NCBI GenBank assembly: GCA_044507975.1
Contig: JBIQIQ010000028.1
Location: 1-22,039, forward strand
DNA: 22,039 nucleotides
Direction: 5' to 3'
Origin: DASRWD01 sp044507975
GTDB lineage: Bacteria > Deinococcota > Deinococci > Deinococcales > Trueperaceae
Below the pieces are notes generated by a model. The model did not search any database, had not been told where the DNA came from, and saw nothing but the letters and a program-made list of their open reading frames with translations. Within the stretch, counting starts at the first letter, position 1; every line of letters begins with the position of its first letter. The translations under genes were made by a program, and so were the position numbers. This document shows positions 5,128 through 13,365 of this stretch, in pieces.

Positions 5128-6192
5128 TTGCGCAAGATCGTCCACGTCGACATGGACGCGTTCTTCGCCTCGGTCGAGCAGCGCGATCGGCCCGAGCTGA
5201 GGGGCCAGCCCGTAGCGGTCGGTGGCACCGGACCGCGCGCGGTGGTCGCCGCCGCCAGCTACGAGGCCAGGGAGTTCGGCGTGCGGTCGGCGATGCCGCT
5301 GGCCCGGGCCCTTCGGCTCTGCCCCGAGCTGGTCGTGGTTCGGCCCCGCTTCGACGTCTACCGCCAGGTCTCCTCGCAGGTACGGGCGGTCTTCCTGCGC
5401 TACACGGACCTCGTCGAGCCCCTGGCCCTCGACGAGGCGTACCTCGACGTCACGGAGCCCAAGCGCGGCCCGCCCTCGGCTACGCTCATCGCCCGGGCCA
5501 TCAAGGCCGAGGTCAAGAGCGAGACGGGGCTCACGGCATCCGCGGGGGTGTCGAGCGGCAAGTTCCTCGCCAAGCTGGCCTGCGGGCTGAGCAAGCCGGA
5601 CGGGCTCAACGTGATCCGCCCGGAGGACGCTGACGGCGTCCTCCTCGCCCTACCCGTCGAGCGCTTCTACGGCGTCGGTCCGCGGACGGCCGAGAAGCTC
5701 AAGCGCCTGGGCTGGCGCACCGGGGCGGACCTGCGCGCGGCCGGCGCGGAGCGGCTGGCTCAGGAGCTGGGCAAGCTCGGCGGCTTCCTCCACGACATCG
5801 CGCACGGGATCGACGACAGGCCCGTGGTCACGGACCAGCCGCGCAAGTCGATCGGCTCGGAGACGACCTTCGACGCCGACGTGAGCGACGACGCGCGTCT
5901 CGCCGATGTGCTGAGCGAGCTCTGCGAGGACGTCCATCGCCACATGGAGAGCCGGGGCCTGGCGGCGCGGCGCGTGACGATCAAGGTCCGGTACGACGAC
6001 TTCACGACGATCACGCGCAGCCAGACGGTGGCCGCGGCGTTCTGGCACCTCGAGGCTCTGCTCGCCCTCGCCAGGCACCTCGCCTTCGACGTGGACCGGC
6101 CCCGACGGCCGGTGCGGCTGCTCGGGGTCAGCGTGGCCGAGCTCGAGGACCGGAGAGGCACGGCCGCGCAGCCGCGCCTCGAGTTCGGGTAG
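5128..6192 (+). CDS. dinB: DNA polymerase IV (Y-family translesion polymerase)
   Basis: This is a 354-residue DinB, the normal family length. It inserts nucleotides opposite damaged bases with low fidelity. The palm catalytic residues are visible: V-D-M-D-A-F-F-A-S-V-E near the start (Asp8) and L-D-E-A-Y-L-D-V (Asp102, Glu103). Y-E-A-R-x-F-G-V-x-S-x-M-P (45-57), a helix-hairpin-helix thumb F-Y-G-V-G-P-R-T-A-E-K-L (about 174-186) and a little-finger domain (about 240-340) complete it. The C-terminal Q-P-R-L-E-F-G matches the QxxLxF beta-clamp-binding motif. The start is TTG 5128; the next in-frame ATG (5152) would remove the catalytic Asp8. It lies 6 bp downstream of the exonuclease and converges on surE with a 1-bp gap. 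Confidence 0.95.
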   Translation: MRKIVHVDMDAFFASVEQRDRPELRGQPVAVGGTGPRAVVAAASYEAREFGVRSAMPLARALRLCPELVVVRPRFDVYRQVSSQVRAVFLRYTDLVEPLALDEAYLDVTEPKRGPPSATLIARAIKAEVKSETGLTASAGVSSGKFLAKLACGLSKPDGLNVIRPEDADGVLLALPVERFYGVGPRTAEKLKRLGWRTGADLRAAGAERLAQELGKLGGFLHDIAHGIDDRPVVTDQPRKSIGSETTFDADVSDDARLADVLSELCEDVHRHMESRGLAARRVTIKVRYDDFTTITRSQTVAAAFWHLEALLALARHLAFDVDRPRRPVRLLGVSVAELEDRRGTAAQPRLEFG

Positions 6193-6193
6193 G

Positions 6194-6946
6194 TCAGCCG
6201 GGCTGCGCCGCCGGAGTGTCCGGGTCGGCGGCCACGGCGCGTTCCAGCTCGCGGTCGTCGGTGAGGTCGAGCCTCAAGGGCGTGATCGACACGTAGCCGT
6301 TATCCACCGCCCAGCGGTCGGTGCCCTCCTCGACCCGATCGCGAGGCTCCTCTGCGAACCAGTAGTGCCTCCGGCCCATCGGGTCCTCGCCGGGGATCAC
6401 GTAGCCCTCGTAGTGCCGCACCGACTGCCGCGTCCACCGCACGCCCTGCGGGTCGTCGGGGAAGTTGACGTTGAGGAGCATCGGCCCCGGCCCGCCGTTG
6501 ACGCGCTCGATCACGTCGCGCATGTACGGGGCGAACAGGTCGTAGTCGGGCGGCTCGTCGCTCCAGCGGGCGCTGAAGGCGATCGCCCTGATGCCGAGGA
6601 ACGCCGCCTGCTTCGCCGCGGCGACCGTGCCGGAGTGCCAGATGTTGTGCCCGAGGTTGTGGCCGAGGTTGATGCCGGTGAGCACCAGGTCGACCTCTTC
6701 CCAGTGGTGCGTGCCCAGAGCCACGCAGTCGGCGGGCGTGCCGTCGACGCGGTACGCCTCGATGCCGTTCTCCAGGACCGTCTTCGTGTAGTGGAGCGGC
6801 CGCCGGACGGTGATCGCGTGGCTCATCGCCGACTGCTCGACGTCCGGGGCGACGACCCTGACCTGACCGAACTCCTCGGCGACCTTGGCCAGCGCGCTGA
6901 TGCCCGGGCTGAAGACGCCGTCGTCGTTGCTCACCAAGATCCGCAT
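6194..6946 (-). CDS. surE: 5'/3'-nucleotidase SurE
   Basis: This 250-residue member of the SurE family is a metal-dependent phosphatase that removes phosphate from nucleoside 5'- and 3'-monophosphates, with roles in stress survival and nucleotide salvage. The metal site is intact: N-D-D-G (Asp8, Asp9), A-P-x-x-x-Q-S-A-M-S (Ser39) and T-G-I-N-L-G-H-N-L-G (Asn93). Y-R-V-D-G-T-P-A-D-C-V (65-75), H-S-G-T-V-A-A-A (104-111) and N-V-N-F-P also fit the family. GGAG lies 7 nt upstream of ATG 6946. The gene is monocistronic, its stop is 1 bp from the dinB stop in convergent orientation, and it diverges from the GGDEF/EAL gene. Confidence 0.95.
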   Translation of the reverse strand: MRILVSNDDGVFSPGISALAKVAEEFGQVRVVAPDVEQSAMSHAITVRRPLHYTKTVLENGIEAYRVDGTPADCVALGTHHWEEVDLVLTGINLGHNLGHNIWHSGTVAAAKQAAFLGIRAIAFSARWSDEPPDYDLFAPYMRDVIERVNGGPGPMLLNVNFPDDPQGVRWTRQSVRHYEGYVIPGEDPMGRRHYWFAEEPRDRVEEGTDRWAVDNGYVSITPLRLDLTDDRELERAVAADPDTPAAQPG

Positions 6947-7006
6947 GCTGAGGCTCCAAGTCCCGCGTCCGGGCCGGCGCAGCCGCTCGGGAACGGACGG
7001 GGAGTC

Positions 7007-7012
7007 ATCATA
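7007..7012 (-). promoter_or_regulatory. Candidate -10 box of surE
   Basis: TATGAT (7012-7007, minus strand) lies 60 nt before ATG 6946 in the 174-bp divergent region. No -35 is evident. The remainder of this gap is very GC-rich with several short dyads, such as GGGCGGC/GCCGCCC at 7040-7068. I could not identify a promoter for the rightward gene. Confidence 0.35.
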
Positions 7013-7120
7013 GCCCTCGCTGGCGAAGCGGCCCCGGCCGGGCGGCTACGGGCGCGCGGGCGCCGCCCAGCTGCGCCCGCCTCATGGCTGGCTCATGCAA
7101 GAGGTGCGAAGATTGCGCAG

Positions 7121-9202
7121 ATGTCGGCCCCCGCTTCGCCGACACAGGGCGAACCGACCACTCCTGCTCCTTCTCCGCACCGAGGGCCGACCCAGGGCAC
7201 CCGCAAGCACCGGGTGCTCAGGGCTGATCCGGTGCGCAGGTACCTCGTGACGGTGAGCGTGTTCGTGCTCCTGCCGACGCTGGTGCTCGCGTGGATCGCC
7301 GGCACGCACGTCGCCAGGCGGGTCACCACCCACGTGGCGCAGGCCGGCAGCGCCGAGGTCGCGGCGAACGCTGCCGCGATGCTGCGGCAGAGCGGCCTCA
7401 CCCTCGCTTCGGCGGGCGACGCCCTGATCGTGCGCAGTGCCATCACCGAGACCCGCGCCGCCTGGCAGTACTTCGACACGGTCGCGCGGCGCAACCCCTT
7501 CACGGTCGGGATCACCGTCTACGACGACGCTCTCACGGTCGTGTACGACCGCGATCGGGCGCGTATCGGCTCGCGAGCCGCCAACGACGCGAGCTTCGCC
7601 GCCGCGCTCGCCGGCGGCCGCGAGACGCGGCTCGTGCCGGCGCGGGAGCCGACCGGGCCGCTGCCGACGGGCGAGGCCAGCCGCTCGTACGGGGTGCTGA
7701 TCCCGCTCGTCTACCCGGGCGGCGAGGTCGCCGGCGTCCTCGAGGTGGAGCACGACATCGGGCCGATCTCGAGCGACATGGAGCTGGCGCGCTGGATGAT
7801 CATGGCGATCATCGTCGGCGTCACGCTCGCGCTCGTGGCGCTCACCGCCTACTTCACGACGCACCTGGCCCGCCGGTCGTTCTTCGACCCCATCACCGCC
7901 CTGCCCAACCTGCGCTACCTCCACGCGGCGGCACGCGTCGTGCTGGAGCAGAGCGCCAGGTCGGGCCGCGCCGGCGGTCTGATCCTCGTCGACATCGACC
8001 GCTTCAAGCACGTCAACGAGACGCTCGGCCGCGCGCAGGGCGACCGGCTCCTGCGCGAGCTCGCCGAGCGCCTGCGGGCCGTCGTGCGGGGCAACGACTA
8101 CGTCGCCCGAGTCGGCGGCGACGACTTCGCCCTGCTGCTCCCGGCCGCTGACGAGGCCTCGATGCGGTCCGCCGCCGAGCGTGCGGCGAGCGCCATCGCC
8201 CGGCCGTTCCGGACCGACGGGCGCGAGATCCGCCTGGAGGCGACGGCGGGCGTGGCGCTGTTCCCGCGCGACGCAGTCGACCTCGACGTCCTCCTGCAGC
8301 GCGCCGAGCACGCCCTGGAGCGCGCGAAGGGGGCCCGTTCCGCCGTGGCCTACTACCGCCGCGAGAGCGACTCGGCACGCCGACACAGCCTCTACCTGGA
8401 GTCGGACCTCCGCACCGCCATCGAGCGCGGAGAGCTCGACATCGTCTACCAGCCGATCTGTCACCTCCCGACCGGAGAGATCCTCGGCCTCGAGGCCCTG
8501 ACGCGCTGGGAGCACCCCACGCGCGGCCCGATCGCCCCGAGCACGTTCGTCGACATGGCGGAGCGGAGCGGGTTCATCGACCGGCTGGACCGTTGGACGC
8601 TGCGCGAGGCCACGGCGCAGCTCGCGGCCTGGTCGCGCTCCGGGTCCGACGTCCTGGTGACGGTCAACATGGCGGCGCAGACGCTCTCCGACCCGGGCTT
8701 GCCCGCCTACATCGAGGAGCTCGTGGCAGAGACGGCCGCACCGCTGCAGCGCCTGATCCTCGAGGTCACGGAGCGCACGGCCCTGGAGGACTTCGAGGCC
8801 AGCGCGGGCGTCCTGCACCGGCTCCGCGACACGGGCATCGGCATCGCGCTCGACGACTTCGGCCGCGGGCACTCCTCGCTGTCCACGCTCGACCACTACC
8901 CGATCTCGTTCCTCAAGCTCGACGCGAGCTTCACGCGCGGGATCGGCAACTCGCCCAAGGACGAGCACCTCCTGAGGGCCGTCAAGCTCTTCACCAAGGG
9001 GATCGGCATCCCCTTCGTGGTGGAGGGCATCGAGACCGACGCGCAGCGCGCCTGGCTGATACAGGAGGGCGTGCGGTACGGGCAGGGCTACTTCTTCTCC
9101 CGGCCCACCTCGCACGAGAACATCTTCCCGCCGCGGCAGACCGCTTCGGGAGAGCGGCTCGCCCCGGCGGGCGCGCTCGATCAGGGCCGCGGGCCGAACT
9201 GA
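7121..9202 (+). CDS. Membrane GGDEF-EAL protein, probable c-di-GMP phosphodiesterase
   Basis: This 693-residue two-domain signalling protein has a cytoplasmic Pro/Thr-rich start and a first membrane helix at about 38-60. An extracytoplasmic sensor follows (about 62-222), then a second membrane helix (about 225-250). The GGDEF domain begins D-P-I-T-A-L-P-N at about 256, and its active loop reads GGDDF (332-336), with Asp replacing the catalytic Glu. The EAL domain keeps L-E-A-L (457-460), V-N-M-A-A, E-V-T-E, L-D-D-F-G (577-581), K-L-D-A-S-F and V-V-E-G-I-E-T (Glu635), so it should hydrolyse c-di-GMP. The GGDEF half is probably weak or regulatory. The start ATG 7121 precedes the membrane segment but has no clear Shine-Dalgarno. 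The reading frame stays open upstream to 6365, antisense to surE, which I treat as chance. Confidence 0.88.
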   Translation: MSAPASPTQGEPTTPAPSPHRGPTQGTRKHRVLRADPVRRYLVTVSVFVLLPTLVLAWIAGTHVARRVTTHVAQAGSAEVAANAAAMLRQSGLTLASAGDALIVRSAITETRAAWQYFDTVARRNPFTVGITVYDDALTVVYDRDRARIGSRAANDASFAAALAGGRETRLVPAREPTGPLPTGEASRSYGVLIPLVYPGGEVAGVLEVEHDIGPISSDMELARWMIMAIIVGVTLALVALTAYFTTHLARRSFFDPITALPNLRYLHAAARVVLEQSARSGRAGGLILVDIDRFKHVNETLGRAQGDRLLRELAERLRAVVRGNDYVARVGGDDFALLLPAADEASMRSAAERAASAIARPFRTDGREIRLEATAGVALFPRDAVDLDVLLQRAEHALERAKGARSAVAYYRRESDSARRHSLYLESDLRTAIERGELDIVYQPICHLPTGEILGLEALTRWEHPTRGPIAPSTFVDMAERSGFIDRLDRWTLREATAQLAAWSRSGSDVLVTVNMAAQTLSDPGLPAYIEELVAETAAPLQRLILEVTERTALEDFEASAGVLHRLRDTGIGIALDDFGRGHSSLSTLDHYPISFLKLDASFTRGIGNSPKDEHLLRAVKLFTKGIGIPFVVEGIETDAQRAWLIQEGVRYGQGYFFSRPTSHENIFPPRQTASGERLAPAGALDQGRGPN

Positions 9203-9257
9203 GGTGGGCCGCGCTCCCGGCGCGTCGTCGCCGACAGGCGTTCTAATCAGCAGGGGT

Positions 9258-9263
9258 TAGGCT
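9258..9263 (+). promoter_or_regulatory. Leaderless -10 box ahead of the upstream ORF
   Basis: TAGGCT (9258-9263) is followed by exactly 6 nt and an ATG at 9270. This is the same arrangement as at 671, 4189 and 16835 in this window. No convincing -35 is seen. It probably drives the TPR gene whether or not the small ORF is translated. Confidence 0.45.
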
Positions 9264-9269
9264 CGTCGC

Positions 9270-9332
9270 ATGAGAGTGAGCGCGGGTTCCACTCGCGAGC
9301 CCGCAGTCGCGCACGCTGGAGGTGCAGCATGA
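9270..9332 (+). CDS. Possible 20-residue leaderless upstream ORF coupled to the TPR gene
   Basis: ATG 9270 opens a 20-codon frame that ends at TGA 9330-9332. That stop overlaps the ATG of the TPR gene (9329-9331) as ATGA. The peptide is small, Ala/Gly-rich and mildly basic, has no recognisable domain, and runs from M-R-V-S to G-G-A-A. Two things support it: a TANNNT box exactly 6 nt before the ATG, and the ATGA overlap, which would bring a terminating ribosome onto the GGAGG of the next gene. Such short frames also arise by chance, so it may simply be leader sequence. Confidence 0.35.
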   Translation: MRVSAGSTREPAVAHAGGAA

Positions 9333-10327
9333 ACTCGACGACCCACGCTCTGCCCCGTGCGGGGCAGCCCATCGTCCTGGCGGTCCTGCTCGCCGTGGCG
9401 GCGATGGCCCTGAACGTAGCCTCCGCCCAGGCCCTGCCCCAGAACGCCGCCGAGGCGATCGAGCGCGGCGAGGCGTACGTGGAGGAGGCGCTCGCCACGT
9501 ACGACGCCCAGTTCCCAGATCGGCCGCTGTGGCGTCAGGCATTCGCCGAGGGGCGCACGGCGGTCGACCTCGCGCCCGGCCACCCGGAGCCGCTGCGCTT
9601 CCTCGCGCGCGCCTACAGCCTTTCCAACTGGCATGGCCCGGCGGTGGAGACCTGGAACGACTTCCTGGCTGCCGGCGGCCCCCTCGAGGGCGACGACGAG
9701 GCGCTGTTCGGCGAGTCCGCGATCGAGTACGCCTTCGCTGCCTACCAGGTCGGGAACCTGCAGCTGGCGGCCGAGCGCTACGAGAGCATCGTGCGGGTGC
9801 TGCCAGATCACGTCGAGGCGCACCGCTGGCTGGGGCGCATCCTCCTCGAGCTGCGCCTGCCCGACCAGGCCGTGGCAGCCTGGCGCACGGTCGTCGAGCT
9901 CGAGCCCGGATCGCCCGGAGCGCAGTACTTCCTGGAGCTCTCGCAGGCCCGGGCGCGTTGGGGCATCGAGGCCGCCAACGCCTTCTACGCCGGCGTCGCG
10001 GCCTACGAGGCGGGCGACATGGCCAGGGCGCGCAACAGCTTCGCCTCGGCCACGGCTCGCAACGCCGACTTCGGCGCCGCGTGGGCCTGGCTCGGCCGCG
10101 TCTACTTCGAGCAGGGCCAGTACGGCGACGCCAACGTGGCGTACGAGCGCGCTGTCGCGCTCCAGCCGAACGAGCAGGCGTACCAGTGGTTCCTGCGCGA
10201 GTCCGCGCGCCTGATGCAGGGGGGCGGTACGCCGGCCGAGGACGCGCCGGAGCTCGAGGCGCCGCCAGCCGCGCCGGAGGGCGCCGACCCGCTACCTGGC
10301 GCCGAGGATGAAGAGGACGACGACTAG
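9329..10327 (+). CDS. Exported or membrane-anchored TPR-repeat protein
   Basis: This 332-residue protein has a hydrophobic N-terminal signal (about 14-31), with a likely cleavage after A-S-A or A-Q-A near residues 33-35. Most of it should therefore be extracytoplasmic. At least four tetratricopeptide repeats can be traced at about 131-163, 164-197, 216-249 and 250-283, with the typical A-x-x-x-W, Y-x-x-G and A-x-x-A-x-x-x-L-x-P spacing. These repeats make helical protein-binding scaffolds. The tail (about 297-332) is Pro/Ala-rich and ends in a run of eight or more acidic residues (E-D-E-E-D-D-D). The start ATG 9329 has GGAGG (9318-9322) 6 nt upstream. The specific partner is unknown. A strong terminator follows. 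Confidence 0.85.
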   Translation: MNSTTHALPRAGQPIVLAVLLAVAAMALNVASAQALPQNAAEAIERGEAYVEEALATYDAQFPDRPLWRQAFAEGRTAVDLAPGHPEPLRFLARAYSLSNWHGPAVETWNDFLAAGGPLEGDDEALFGESAIEYAFAAYQVGNLQLAAERYESIVRVLPDHVEAHRWLGRILLELRLPDQAVAAWRTVVELEPGSPGAQYFLELSQARARWGIEAANAFYAGVAAYEAGDMARARNSFASATARNADFGAAWAWLGRVYFEQGQYGDANVAYERAVALQPNEQAYQWFLRESARLMQGGGTPAEDAPELEAPPAAPEGADPLPGAEDEEDDD

Positions 10328-10345
10328 CTAGCCCGCGGAAGCAGA

Positions 10346-10376
10346 AGACGCCCTCCCCGACGCGGGGAGGGCGTCT
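10346..10376. terminator. Bidirectional terminator between the TPR gene and polA
   Basis: AGACGCCCTCCCC (10346-10358) and GGGGAGGGCGTCT (10364-10376) form a perfect 13-bp GC-rich stem around GACGC. It lies 19 bp after the TPR stop and 37 bp beyond the polA stop. No long T-tract follows on either strand, as is common in GC-rich genomes. Confidence 0.85.
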
Positions 10377-10412
10377 CCGTTGGGCCCGGAGCCGAAGCTC
10401 CCCAGCCCGCCT

Positions 10413-13187
10413 TCAGCCCTTGCCTTCCAGCCAGTTGGTGCCGATCGCGGCGTCGACCTTGAGCGGCACCCGTAGCGGCATGGCCCCGCTCATCGTCTCC
10501 ACCGTGGCGGCCACGACCGCGTCGGCGGTCTCGACCGGCGACTCGAGGACGAGCTCGTCGTGCACCTGGATAAGGAGGCGCGCATCCTTGCAGTCCGTCC
10601 TGAGGCGTTCGGAGAGCTTGACCATGGCCACCTTGATCAGGTCCGCGGCGCTGCCCTGGATGACCGAGTTGATGGCGAGGCGCTCGCCCAGGAAGCGCTG
10701 GTTCCGGTTGCGCGAGCGGATCTCCGGGATGTCGCGGCGGCGGCCCATGATCGTCGTCACGTAGCCCAGGTCCTCCGCTTCGTCGATGCACGTCCTCAGG
10801 AAGCGGTCGAGGCCGACGTAGCGCTCCTTGTACTCGTCGATGAAGCGCTGGGCGTCGGCTCGCGGGATGCGCAGCGTGCGCGCCAGCCCGAACGCGGTCT
10901 GGCCGTAGACGATGCCGAAGTTCACCGTCTTGGCGATGCGCCGCTGGTCGGAGGTGACCTCCTCGAGCGGTACGCCGAAGACCTGCGAGGCGACGTAGGC
11001 GTGTATGTCGAGACCCTCGCGGAAGGCCTTCGTGAGCTCGGCGTCGTCGCTGAAGTGCGCCAGCATGCGGAGCTCGACCTGAGAGTAGTCGGCCGTGATC
11101 AGCACGCTCTGGGGGTCGCGGGCGCGGAACGCGCGCCGGATCTCGCGGCCCGCTGGCGTGCGGATGGGGATGTTCTGGATGTTGGGGTCGGAGGACGACA
11201 GCCTGCCGGTGGCCGCGCCGGTCTGGTGGAACGACGCGTGCAGCCTGCCCGTGACGGGGCTCAGGTAGCCGGGCAGCGGCAGCAGGTAGGTGCCCAGCAG
11301 CTTGTTCAGCTCGCGGTACTCGAGCAGCAGGGGCAGGAGCGGGTGGTCGGTCTCGGCAGCCAACGTCTCCAGGACCTCGGCGTCGGTGGAGCGCCCGGTC
11401 TTCGTCGTCTTCACGACGCGCATCCCGAGCTTGTCGAAGAGCACCTCGGAGAGCTGCTTGGGCGAGTCGGGGTTGAACTCCTGCCCGACGACCTCGACCA
11501 TGCGATCCTTGACCTCGGCGAGGCGCGCCTTGATGGTCTCGGCGTAGGTGGAGAGCATGTCGGCGTCGAGGCTCACGCCCTCGCGCTCCATGTCGGAGAG
11601 GACCCGCACCAGCGGCATCTCGACCTCTGTGAACAGCTGCTTGAGGCTGGCGGCGGACCCTGCGGCCCGCGAGCGACCCTTCGCGTCGTCGGCGTCGATC
11701 GGCTCGGCGTCGATGCCCTTCACCAGCCGCTCGTATAGGCGCCAGGTGACGTCGGCGTCCTCCGCGGCGTAGGCGGAGACCGCCTCCAGGGGCACCTGCA
11801 GCATGCTGAGCTGGTCCTTGCCCTTGCCGATCAGGTCGGTGATCGGCGTCGTGGTGACGCCCAGCAGGTCGCGGGCGAGGTCGTCCATGTTGTACGTGCG
11901 CCTGCCGGGGTAGAGCAGTGCTGCGGCGACCATCGTGTCGAACAGCGGCCCCTTCAGCTCTATGCCCGCGCGGGCGAGGGCGATGATGTCGTACTTGAGG
12001 TTCTGTCCGACCTTGAGGGTCGCCTCGTTCTCGAGGATCGGCCTGAGCCTGGCCGCCACCTCGTCGGGGTCGAGCGTCTCGCCGTGCTCTCCCCTGACCG
12101 GCACGTACCACCCGCTCCCGGCCTCCCAGCTGAAGACGTAGCCGACGATGTCGGCGTCCACCGCCCGCAGGGCCGTCGTCTCGGTGTCGAGCGCGAACGC
12201 CTCCTGGACCTCGAGCTCGCGCGCGAACGCCTCGAAGGCCTCCGGGGTGTTCACGACGCGGTAGTCGGTCTCGAGGCTCGCCCCCTCGACGTCGGAGGGG
12301 GTCGCCGCGGCCGCGTCGGCGACGGCATCGGGCTCGGCGAAGTCGAGCTGCTCGAGGAACGTGCGGAAGCCCAGCTCGTCGAAGAGCTCGCGCAGGTCGC
12401 CGCGCTTGGGGCGCGGCGTGACGCAGTCCTCCAGCGCGAACGGGATGGGGACGTCGCGCTCGAGGGTGACGAGACGCCGGGTCAAAGCCATGCTCTCGCG
12501 GTGCGCCGCCAGGTTCTCGCGCAGCTTCGGCGTCAGGTCGTCGAGGTTCTCCATGACCGCGTCCGCCGTGCCGTACTTCGCGATCAGCTTCGCGGCCGTC
12601 TTGACGCCCACGCCCTTGGCCCCCGGGATGTTGTCGGTGCTGTCGCCTGTGAGGGTCTGGACCTCCACGGACTGCTCCGGGGTGTAGCCCCGCGACTGGA
12701 TCAGCTCGGCGGGCCCGAGGAGCTCGCCGCTCGACGGGTCCCAGAGCTTGACCTTCTCCGAGAGGACCTGGTGCAGGTCCTTGTCCTTGCTGGCGATGCG
12801 GAGCTCGACGTCCTCTCTCTTGAGGCGCTCGGCGATCGTGGCGATCACGTCGTCGGCCTCGTGGCCCTGGAGCTCGTAGACCCTGATCCCCATCGCCTCG
12901 ATGACCTGCCGCACGCGGGTGAACTGGCTGTGGAGGTCGTCTGGCGCGGCGTCGCGGTTGGCCTTGTACTCGGCGAAGTCACCCTTGCGGAGGGTCGTCG
13001 AGTCGCTGACGTCGAACGCGATCGCGAAGTAGTCGGGCCTCACTCCCCTGAGCACGTTGATCAGGAGCTGCGTGAAGACGTAGACCGCCTTCACGCTCTC
13101 GCCGTTCGGGGCGTTGAGGTCGCGGAACGGCGCGTAGTAGGCACGGAACAACTGCGCGTGCCCGTCGATGATGTAGAAGGTCTTCAA
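10413..13187 (-). CDS. polA: DNA polymerase I
   Basis: This 924-residue family A polymerase fills gaps and replaces RNA primers during repair and lagging-strand synthesis. The N-terminal 5' nuclease covers about 1-290, with Y-I-I-D-G-H, G-H-E-A-D-D at 108-113 and G-D-S-T-D-N at 181-186. The 3'-5' exonuclease keeps D-T-E (Asp334, Glu336), N-L-K-Y-D (Asp400) and Y-A-A-E-D (Tyr473, Asp477), so proofreading should be active, unlike Taq Pol I. Polymerase motifs are A-D-Y-S-Q-V-E-L-R (Asp700), the O-helix R-R-I-A-K-T-V-N-F-G-I-V-Y-G (Lys753, Phe757, Tyr761) and V-H-D-E (876-878). The start is TTG 13187, preceded by GAGAGGGAG. The in-frame extension to 13286 begins at the candidate promoter and lacks homology. 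It is monocistronic. Confidence 0.97.
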   Translation of the reverse strand: MKTFYIIDGHAQLFRAYYAPFRDLNAPNGESVKAVYVFTQLLINVLRGVRPDYFAIAFDVSDSTTLRKGDFAEYKANRDAAPDDLHSQFTRVRQVIEAMGIRVYELQGHEADDVIATIAERLKREDVELRIASKDKDLHQVLSEKVKLWDPSSGELLGPAELIQSRGYTPEQSVEVQTLTGDSTDNIPGAKGVGVKTAAKLIAKYGTADAVMENLDDLTPKLRENLAAHRESMALTRRLVTLERDVPIPFALEDCVTPRPKRGDLRELFDELGFRTFLEQLDFAEPDAVADAAAATPSDVEGASLETDYRVVNTPEAFEAFARELEVQEAFALDTETTALRAVDADIVGYVFSWEAGSGWYVPVRGEHGETLDPDEVAARLRPILENEATLKVGQNLKYDIIALARAGIELKGPLFDTMVAAALLYPGRRTYNMDDLARDLLGVTTTPITDLIGKGKDQLSMLQVPLEAVSAYAAEDADVTWRLYERLVKGIDAEPIDADDAKGRSRAAGSAASLKQLFTEVEMPLVRVLSDMEREGVSLDADMLSTYAETIKARLAEVKDRMVEVVGQEFNPDSPKQLSEVLFDKLGMRVVKTTKTGRSTDAEVLETLAAETDHPLLPLLLEYRELNKLLGTYLLPLPGYLSPVTGRLHASFHQTGAATGRLSSSDPNIQNIPIRTPAGREIRRAFRARDPQSVLITADYSQVELRMLAHFSDDAELTKAFREGLDIHAYVASQVFGVPLEEVTSDQRRIAKTVNFGIVYGQTAFGLARTLRIPRADAQRFIDEYKERYVGLDRFLRTCIDEAEDLGYVTTIMGRRRDIPEIRSRNRNQRFLGERLAINSVIQGSAADLIKVAMVKLSERLRTDCKDARLLIQVHDELVLESPVETADAVVAATVETMSGAMPLRVPLKVDAAIGTNWLEGKG

Positions 13188-13276
13188 CGTCTCCCTCTCG
13201 CGCCTCAGGTGCCCGTGGCGGCGCCCCCGACGTCCGCGGAGACCGCCGGCCCCGCCAGGGCTCGCAGCGACCAGCG

Positions 13277-13285
13277 ATTCTACCA
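13277..13285 (-). promoter_or_regulatory. Extended -10 promoter of polA
   Basis: On the minus strand TGG-TAGAAT reads from 13285 to 13277, an extended -10 (TGnTANNNT). The leader to TTG 13187 would be about 80-85 nt and contains the purine-rich ribosome site. No -35 match is evident, as expected for an extended -10. Confidence 0.5.
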
Positions 13286-13365
13286 TCGGGCCCTCGACGC
13301 CCCGGCTGCCGAGCGAGCGGGGCGGGGTCCTGGCGCCCGGGGGCGCCCGCCTCGACCGTACTGGC

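Noticed and set aside
6365..7120. Upstream open extension of the GGDEF/EAL frame (about 250 codons)
   Set aside because: It lies antisense to surE and across the divergent promoter region, has a shadow-type composition, and the membrane-protein homology begins after ATG 7121.
7084..7224. Short frame with C-x-x-C-x-x-C near its start, overlapping the GGDEF/EAL start
   Set aside because: It has no Shine-Dalgarno or TANNNT box at the right distance, and the rest of the frame is Pro/Gly/Arg-rich shadow of the real gene.
13332..13347. GGCGCCC-GG-GGGCGCC dyad upstream of the HerA-like gene
   Set aside because: It has only a 2-base centre and lies upstream of the -10 in very GC-rich DNA, where such dyads occur often. 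No positional logic was found.
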